This document shows, in pieces, positions 1 through 4,735 of a stretch of DNA of 7,180 bases. Each line of letters starts with the position of its first letter. Position 1 is the stretch's first letter. Location of the stretch: contig JACDDJ010000225.1 in NCBI GenBank assembly GCA_013817065.1, positions 1 to 7,180 of the forward strand. Reading direction: 5' to 3'. The notes under the pieces are model-generated. The model saw only the letters and a program-made list of their open reading frames with translations. It searched no databases and was not told the DNA's origin. Both the position numbers and the translations under genes were made by a program. Source of the stretch: Acidobacteriota bacterium. Its GTDB lineage: Bacteria; Acidobacteriota; Vicinamibacteria; Vicinamibacterales; 2-12-FULL-66-21.

Positions 1-2236
1 CTCCACGATCGTCGACATCTTGGCCACACTCGAGAGCGGAGCGGACGGCTCCAGCGCGCGCACGGTTTGCTGCAGCGACGATGCGAGGCTGAGCGGCTCG
101 ACCTCGGTGCGGACGACGAGGTAACGCGCCGGTTGCGCAAACAACGGAAAATAGACGGTGCCGTTGTTGGGCTGGGAGATGCCGTCCTACTTCACGTCGC
201 TGACGACGCCGACCACGGTGGTCCACGGGCAGGTGGTGCAGCCGCCCTGTCTCATCCGTTTGCCGACGGCGTTTTCGTTCCGGAAGAAGCGTCGCGCCCA
301 TGCGCGATCGACCATCACGGACAACAGCGCCTCCTCTTCAACGGCCGTCAGCGCGTCGCGCTCGTCGAGCAGCCGTCCCTCGAGCAGCGTCTGGCCGAGC
401 GTGCGGATGTAACCGGGCGTCACGGCCAACCACGGCGTGACTGGCTGCGATTCGCCCGGCTGCGTCGGGAACTGCTCGAGATCGAAGTTGTTGTGCTGTC
501 CGGCGGTGTTGGGCGGAATGCCGTCGGCGAACGCCACCGACGAAACGCCCGGCAAGGCTTCAATCTGGCGCTGCAACTCCTGGCCAGAATGCCTGCACGC
601 GATCGTTATTGGAGTACTGCGCGCCCGGCAACCGGATCGCACCGGTCAGCACGCGCGTGGTATCGAATCCCAGATCGACTTGGCGTAACTGTTCGAGGCT
701 CGTGAGCAGCAGCGCGGCCACGATCAGGAGCGGTGTGGCGATCGCGAACTGCGCGGCCACCAGGCTGCGCCGCAGGCGATGCACGCCCGCGCCGCCGGCA
801 ACGGTTCGACCGGAACGCAAGGCGGCGTCCACGGATCCGCCGGTGGCGTGCATCGCCGGCACGAGGCCGAAGATCAACGCGCTTGACAGTGCGAGACCGG
901 CCATCAACCACATCATCGGCGCGTCGAAGCGGATCTCCTGGGTGCGCGGAAAGTACGTCGCGCCCTGCGTGTGCAGCAGCTGCATGCCGGTCGCGGCCAC
1001 GGCCACGCCCAGCCCGACCGCGCCGGTGGCGAGCACCGCGCTTTCGGCGAGCAGATAGCGCAGCACGCGTCCGCGCGACGCGCCGAGCGCGGCGCGAACC
1101 GCCAGTTCCTGGCGCCGGCTGGTGACGCGCGCGATCAGTAGGTTCGAGGCGTTCGCGCAGGCGATCAGCCACACCAGGCCAACGGCCGCCAGCGCCAGGC
1201 CGGCCAGCGTGCCGACATTGCCAACGAGGTTCGTTTTGAGGTCTTCCAGGTTCCACGTCGACTTGTCGTCCTGGTACGACGACTTCCAGATCGGGAACAG
1301 CGCCTTGTTCATCGCCTGCAGCTCGCTCGTCGCGAGCGAGCGATCCGCGCCGCCCGGCAGGCGCGCAATAACCGAGTAGAAGAACGGGCCCTTTCGCGTC
1401 GGCGGCGTGAATTGCTGGATCAGGAACAGATCGAAGCGCCGTTCGAGCGGCCCTTCGGCCGGCGGCATCACGCCGATCAGCGTGTACTCGGCGCCGTCGA
1501 GTCGAATCGGCTTGCCGACCACGTCCGCGCGGCTGCCGAGACGCTGCTGCCAGAACGTGTGGCCGGCGATCGCCACCTGCGGACTGCCGCGCTGGCCATC
1601 CTGCTCGCTGAAGTCGCGGCCGATCATCGGCGCGATGCCGAGTACCCGAAAGAAGCCCCACGACACGACGCGCGCCCGCAGCAGTTCGGCAGTGCTGCCG
1701 GTGTCGTAGCTCATCGCGCGATCGGTAAAGGTGGCGTGTGATGCGAACCGCGTTTGCTGTTCGGTGAACGCGAGGTAGTCGACAACGGAGAAACGGAACT
1801 TGAACGGCGGTGTCGCGGTGTAGATGCGAACCAGGTTTTACGGCTCCGCGTACGGCAGCGGGTGCAGCAACGCGGCGCTGACCGCGCTGAAGATCGCCGC
1901 GGTCGCGCCGAGACCGAGGCCGACGGTGACGATGATGGTCAGCGTGAGGACCGGCGCGCGCAACAGGCTGCGGACACCGATGCGAAGGTCCTGCATCAAG
2001 TCCTGGAACAACAACGCGCGCTGCATCACGTTCTCCTTTTCTTCATCCTGCCGGCGACAGTACTCTCGCGTGCCCTCGAGATCGCCGAACTGCCGCACCG
2101 CCTCGCGGCGCGCCTCGGCTCGCGATATTCCTCGGGCGACCGGCTCGTCGCTCCGCATCTCGAGATGGATCTTCAGTTCTTCGTCGACCTCCGCCTTGAC
2201 CGTGCGGCGGCGCAAATACCAGAAGGGACGCTTCAT
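1..2236 (-). pseudogene. ADOP-type ABC transporter permease (MacB/FtsX fold), broken by two stops and a frameshift; 3' end outside the window
   Basis: The reconstructed product is an inner-membrane permease of the acidobacterial duplicated class, whose substrate is unknown. Starting at ATG 2236, residues 1-85 form the ADOP prefix domain (EVDEELKIHLE, then a GISRAEARREAVRQFGD motif). TM1 follows at about 95-124, then the first MacB periplasmic core (FFRVLGIAPMIGRDF), the FtsX block with IACANASNLLIARV and RRQELAVRAALGASRGRV, another TM, and the second core (FADGIPPNT to VVGVVSDVK). Three lesions break it: TAA at 1838-1840 after PLPYAEP, an extra base near 582-583 after RVQAFW (the other frame resumes QELQRQIEALPGV), and TAG at 187-189 after DVK. 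Past the last stop the same frame still reads family-like sequence (NGTVYFPLFAQPARYLVVRT) to base 1. The final FtsX block, perhaps 140 residues, should lie to the left. Lesion positions are read directly; calling it dead is inference, since base-calling errors would look the same. Confidence 0.88.
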
Positions 2237-2237
2237 C

Positions 2238-2561
2238 TCACGCCCCCTGAAGGACCGCGTCGACGGCTCGCACGTAGCGGCGCCAGTCCATGGTTTCTTC
2301 GCGCAGCCGCTTTCGGCCCGTGGCCGTCAACGTGTAGAAGCGCGCCCGGCGATTGTTCTCGGACGGTCCCCACTCAGCGTCGACCAGGTCCTGCCGGTGC
2401 AGCGCCTGATAAAGCGCTGCATCTTCAATAGATAAATCGCCTTCGGTCTGCTCGCGGACCATAGTCGCAATCGCGTAGCCGTGGCGCGGTCCGCGGGAGA
2501 GGCATCTAAGGACCAGCAAATCGAGGGTTCCCTGCAGGAGCGGCAAAGCATGCGTGCCCAT
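2238..2561 (-). CDS. PadR-family transcriptional regulator (ADOP-associated)
   Basis: A 107-residue winged-helix regulator of the short PadR class usually found in front of ADOP permeases, presumably controlling them. Family landmarks are LLQGTLDLLVL at residues 8-18, HGYAIA at 28-33, ALYQALHR at 49-56, AEWG at 62-65 followed by ENNRRARFYTLT at 69-80, and GRKRL at 82-86. The start at 2561 fits the usual N-terminus and has a purine-rich AAGGGGAAGA directly upstream; the same frame stays open to 2744, but that extension resembles nothing and crosses other remnants. The stop TGA (2240-2238) is one base from the permease ATG at 2236, so the two genes form a tight operon. Oddity: relatives usually read ALHRLE-x-QGLIEAEWG, while here ALHR is followed at once by QDLVDAEWG. 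About three residues at the end of the recognition helix seem to be missing, which could weaken DNA binding. The deletion is judged from memory of the family, not from an alignment. Confidence 0.9.
   Translation of the reverse strand: MGTHALPLLQGTLDLLVLRCLSRGPRHGYAIATMVREQTEGDLSIEDAALYQALHRQDLVDAEWGPSENNRRARFYTLTATGRKRLREETMDWRRYVRAVDAVLQGA
2243..2248 (-). promoter_or_regulatory. Ribosome binding site of the left ADOP gene
   Basis: AGGGGG on the minus strand ends six bases before ATG 2236. It lies inside the last codons of the PadR gene, so the permease start is probably coupled to translation of the regulator. It supports 2236 as the original start. Confidence 0.6.
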
Positions 2562-2562
2562 T

Positions 2563-2571
2563 CTTCCCCTT
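2563..2571 (-). promoter_or_regulatory. Ribosome binding site of the PadR gene
   Basis: AAGGGGAAG on the minus strand lies immediately upstream of ATG 2561. The spacing is short, but it is the only purine-rich tract near a PadR-like N-terminus and decides the start against the longer open frame beginning at 2744. Confidence 0.5.
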
Positions 2572-2589
2572 AGACGATGTGGGGAGGGG

Positions 2590-2788
2590 ATGGTTAGCTC
2601 GCTGAGCCATGGGGGCCGAGTGGCTGTCTGCTCGGGAGCGCGCGTAATTGATACATCGACACGGTGAAATGAATCGACGAAACGGCCGCGGACCGGCGAA
2701 ATCGTCGCGCCGCGCCTTCGTCCGGCTGCTCGGCACCACGCCAAGCCGCTACCGCGAACTGGCCCGACAACTCGTAGCGGTGTGGTGA
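2590..2788 (+). pseudogene. Remnant of a GlxA/AraC-type transcriptional regulator (C-terminal helix-turn-helix tail, possibly also a DJ-1 motif)
   Basis: In the frame of 2669-2788 the plus strand reads NGRGPAKSSRRAF then VRLLGTTPSRYRE and ends at TGA 2786-2788. This closely resembles the C-terminal end of AraC-family DNA-binding domains of the GlxA subgroup, which typically read CGFGSAESLRRAF followed by a GxxPSxYR motif. Several conserved positions have changed (C to N, F to R, S to P, E to K, L to S), as expected of a decaying sequence. About 40 bases upstream, in a different frame, 2611-2643 reads GGRVAVCSGAR, like the nucleophile-elbow motif of the DJ-1/PfpI domain that forms the N-terminus of GlxA-type regulators. 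If both matches are real, some 180 residues between them are gone and the frame has shifted. The tail match is fairly good; the N-terminal match is short and may be chance. The intact regulators of this family have over 300 residues. Confidence 0.45.
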
Positions 2789-2806
2789 TGGAGCGGCTGA
2801 ACGCAC

Positions 2807-4039
2807 TCAGCGCGACACGATCAGGCCGTCCTTCATTACGAACCTCACTCGCTGCAATGCGGTGAGATCCACTAGTGGATTGCCTTCGACGGCGATCAGG
2901 TCAGCCACTGCGCCGGCCTTGAGGACACCAATCTCCCCTCCTAGCCCGACTGCGCTGGCGGAGTGGACGGTGGCGGTGCGAATGACGCTCAAGGAGTTCA
3001 TTCCGAGGGCGGCTAGTTCGAGAAACTCCTTGGCGTTATCGCCGTGCTTGATGACCCCAGCGTCGGTCCCGAACGCCACGGGAAGCCCATCCCGGACGGC
3101 GCCGATCAGATGCTTCTGCAACTGCTCGTAAACAGCCGGTGAACCGCTACCCTTGAGCGAGAATAGCGTCAGTAGTTGGTAAACGCCGCGTTGTTTCATT
3201 AGAGCAAGCGTGGTGCTCGACGTGAACCCACCGTGGACGATGACATCGGCGCCGTTGGCCACCGCGGCCGAGATCGCGTGTTCGCTAAGGGCATGGACGG
3301 CGACGCGACGTTTGAGCCCGTGAGCCTCGTCAATAGCCGAACGGAGTTCGTCGTCCGAGATCTCGAACGCTTCCGGGTTCAGCGCAGCCTGCGTGAGCCA
3401 GCCGGACGCGCAGACCTTAATGACGTCTGCGCCTTCTGCAACGGCCGTCCTGACGCGTTGTCGGAAGGCCTCGGCACCTTTGCCCCCAATGCCCTGGAAG
3501 TCGCACGTCGCGCCTGAGCGGCCAATCCAAGGTCCCGCCGCAACGACTCGCGGGCCAGGAACGCGACCCTCACGAATGGAGTTTCGGAGTTTGACATTCG
3601 CATAATCTAGCGCGCCCAGATCCTGCACGGTAGTGAAACCCGCGAGAAGAGTGGCATGTGCGTTGGCCAGAGGGCTGCCCGCCAACGTCAGGTGCACGTG
3701 AGCATCGACCATGCCGGGCATTAATGTCACGTCTCCCAGATCAGTGTGCTCACCGCGTACTTGGACGTCTGGCTTGGCGCCCACAGCCACGATCCTGCTT
3801 CCCTCCACGACGACGAAGCCATTCTCGATCAGTGCCCCACTCTCGACATCAAGCACACGCCGAGCAGTTAGGGTGCGTCCGCCCTGCGAGGTCGGTTGCG
3901 TGTGAGTCTCCGCAAGCAGCACGGCGGACAACCCGTCGCGCGCCGGTGTGATTGCGACGCGACGTCCTTCATTCGCCCACAACAAAACGATGGCGGCGAT
4001 CGCGAAGAGAGCTCTGGCTCGCGAACGAGTGATAGACAT
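2807..4039 (-). CDS. Exported metal-dependent amidohydrolase (imidazolonepropionase / Xaa-Pro dipeptidase-like)
   Basis: A complete 410-residue member of the amidohydrolase superfamily, COG1228-like group, which hydrolyses C-N bonds such as those of acyl-prolyl dipeptides or cyclic amides using one or two metal ions. The substrate cannot be read from sequence. Metal ligands and catalytic residues appear intact: HxH at H114/H116 in VDAHVHL, K208 (VIKVCASG, candidate carboxylated lysine), H249 (VAVHA), H269 (VIVHG) and D326 (FGTDAG). KHGDNAKEFLELAALGM (331-347) matches the block after the catalytic Asp in dipeptidase-type relatives. The C-terminal strand block (LKAGAVADLIAVEGNPL) and the final VRFVMKDGLIV are typical. 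The N-terminus has basic residues (RSRAR, 5-9) then a hydrophobic run (ALFAIAAIVLLWA, 10-22), so it is probably secreted to the periplasm or anchored by a signal sequence; no lipobox Cys is visible. ATG 4039 has AAGGAGG six bases upstream. Gene remnants lie on both sides, so it seems to be a single-gene unit. Base composition is visibly less GC-rich than in the permeases. Confidence 0.93.
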   Translation of the reverse strand: MSITRSRARALFAIAAIVLLWANEGRRVAITPARDGLSAVLLAETHTQPTSQGGRTLTARRVLDVESGALIENGFVVVEGSRIVAVGAKPDVQVRGEHTDLGDVTLMPGMVDAHVHLTLAGSPLANAHATLLAGFTTVQDLGALDYANVKLRNSIREGRVPGPRVVAAGPWIGRSGATCDFQGIGGKGAEAFRQRVRTAVAEGADVIKVCASGWLTQAALNPEAFEISDDELRSAIDEAHGLKRRVAVHALSEHAISAAVANGADVIVHGGFTSSTTLALMKQRGVYQLLTLFSLKGSGSPAVYEQLQKHLIGAVRDGLPVAFGTDAGVIKHGDNAKEFLELAALGMNSLSVIRTATVHSASAVGLGGEIGVLKAGAVADLIAVEGNPLVDLTALQRVRFVMKDGLIVSR

Positions 4040-4045
4040 GCGTTC

Positions 4046-4052
4046 CCTCCTT
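4046..4052 (-). promoter_or_regulatory. Strong ribosome binding site of the amidohydrolase
   Basis: A perfect AAGGAGG on the minus strand sits six bases upstream of ATG 4039. It is the best Shine-Dalgarno sequence in the window and fixes the start, placing the signal-like N-terminus in the product. Confidence 0.8.
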
Positions 4053-4233
4053 ACGTCCGCGCGACAGCCGCCGGCCTGTTACATCGTAAACAACCTATGG
4101 CTTCGGCTGTTCCGCGGCTGTTCCGATTTCTCCCAACGTGATCCCAACGATTGCAAGGAGCCAGCCGTATCGCGCAGCGTCCGAGAATGGGCCGATGTGT
4201 CGGGCAGCTGACGAGAGAGAGGTCGAGGGCGCA
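4053..4233. other. Upstream region of the amidohydrolase, no recognised gene
   Basis: This stretch must carry the amidohydrolase promoter, but I see no convincing -35/-10 pair. On the minus strand a 48-codon open frame runs from ATG 4241 to TAG 4095 and contains one hydrophobic segment (YGWLLAIVGITLGEIG). It lacks a ribosome binding site, overlaps the end of the TonB-receptor fragment, and resembles no family I recognise. Confidence 0.4.
4104..4125. repeat. Perfect tandem duplication of an 11-base unit
   Basis: The unit CGGCTGTTCCG occurs twice with no gap (4104-4114 and 4115-4125). It lies about 65 bases upstream of the amidohydrolase start, between that gene and the TonB-receptor fragment, within sequence with no recognised coding function. 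It may be a replication-slippage product in non-coding DNA; a regulator binding to the pair is possible but nothing else supports that. Confidence 0.75.
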
Positions 4234-4602
4234 CAGCTCATGGTCGAGGCCGAGCACGAACTCGTGCGTCAACGGCGTGCTGTAATCGCCGATCCGGTGA
4301 TTCGGGCTCGATACGCTGGCCGGGTTGGCGATGTCGAACCCACCCCACGCACAGTCGGTCGACGGACTGCTGGCCGTGCACGTCCGGCTGGCGGTCTCCG
4401 CCGGATCGACCAGGCCGTTTTCATTCGAGTCGTTCACGTTGTAGAAATAGACGTCACGGAATGAACCGACCGTCGAAAAGAACCCCGCCTGGCCGGCGTT
4501 CATCTGCGAGGCAAACGTCGCGTACCTCACGCGGGACGTTAGGAAATTAGGGCCGTTGTCGGTTACATCACGCCCGTTCCCAGACCCGAGCCCCCAAGGC
4601 AC
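4234..4602 (-). pseudogene. Internal fragment of an Oar-like TonB-dependent receptor
   Basis: In one minus-strand frame this codes about 123 residues typical of the beta-barrel part of the large carboxypeptidase-regulatory-domain/TonB receptors that are abundant in Acidobacteriota. Recognisable blocks are YATFASQMNAGQAGFFSTV (28-46), an extracellular-loop-like region, and NHRIGDYSTPLTHEFVLGLDHEL (split: NHRIGDYSTP at 101-110, LTHEFVLGLDHEL at 111-123). The loop holds DSNENGLVDPAE (58-69), which has the D-x-N-x-N-G-x-x-D-x-x-E spacing of an EF-hand calcium loop, and two cysteines (75 and 84) that could pair. Such receptors have about 1000 residues, so only an internal slice remains: no signal peptide, plug or C-terminal barrel strand. 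After DHEL the family pattern (usually xxNFxVSxxFTYRR) stops and the frame becomes featureless. On the right it meets the opposite-strand VOC fragment near 4590-4602. A GTG lies at 4602, but a functional start is unlikely. Confidence 0.75.
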
Positions 4603-4721
4603 GGATGGACGAGATGCTCCGCGACCCGAAGTCGGACGGGGCGTCCCGCGCCATGACCGCCATGCTCGGGATGAAGAAGATCGACATCGCCGAACTGAAG
4701 CGAGCCCTACGAGGGGGAGCG
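4593..4721 (+). pseudogene. C-terminal fragment of a VOC-superfamily PhnB-like protein (old name: 3-demethylubiquinone-9 3-methyltransferase domain)
   Basis: The plus strand reads PKARMDEMLRDPKSDGASR, then AMTAMLGMKKIDIAELKRAL, from 4593 to about 4721. This matches the distinctive C-terminal end of PhnB-like VOC proteins, which usually runs WQVxPxxLxEMLxDPDxxKAxRVMxAMLxMKKxDIAxLxxA. The beta-strand domain that should precede it, over 100 residues, is absent: the preceding codons are unrelated and soon run antisense to the TonB-receptor fragment. No stop follows LKRALRG; the frame continues antisense into the ADOP permease to 5045. It is therefore a tail that has lost both its start and its own stop. 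The family recognition is good because this helix is so characteristic. In Acidobacteriota such proteins are often encoded beside sigma factors or SRPBCC proteins, but none is seen here. Confidence 0.72.
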
Positions 4722-4735
4722 GACGCAGGCAGCCG

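Noticed and set aside
67..705. Plus-strand open frame of 212 codons
   Set aside because: It is antisense to recognisable permease core sequence and has no family-like motifs.
606..1661. Minus-strand open frame of 351 codons in another phase of the left permease
   Set aside because: The Arg- and Ala-rich product is an out-of-frame reading; the FtsX and MacB motifs are in the neighbouring frame.
187..1840. Stop-codon reassignment, since the intact genes end in TGA while the internal stops are TAA and TAG
   Set aside because: Only three intact genes are available, TGA is the expected stop in GC-rich genomes, and recoding would not explain the frameshift.
2640..2680. AT-richer patch upstream of PadR as its promoter
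   Set aside because: No -35/-10 pair with acceptable spacing could be placed; it remains the likeliest promoter area but no site can be assigned.
2562..2744. Longer N-terminus for the PadR regulator starting at 2744
   Set aside because: The extra 61 residues match nothing in the family and run antisense to the AraC-like remnant; a purine-rich site precedes the start at 2561.
2744..2798. Inverted repeats (CCGCTAC/GTAGCGG and AGCCGCT/AGCGGCT) just downstream of the amidohydrolase, as a possible terminator
   Set aside because: The arms are seven bases with loops over 20 bases, they compete with each other, and no T-tract follows.
4077..4092. TGTT-N8-AACA dyad upstream of the amidohydrolase as an operator
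   Set aside because: Only four bases per half-site match, which is expected by chance.
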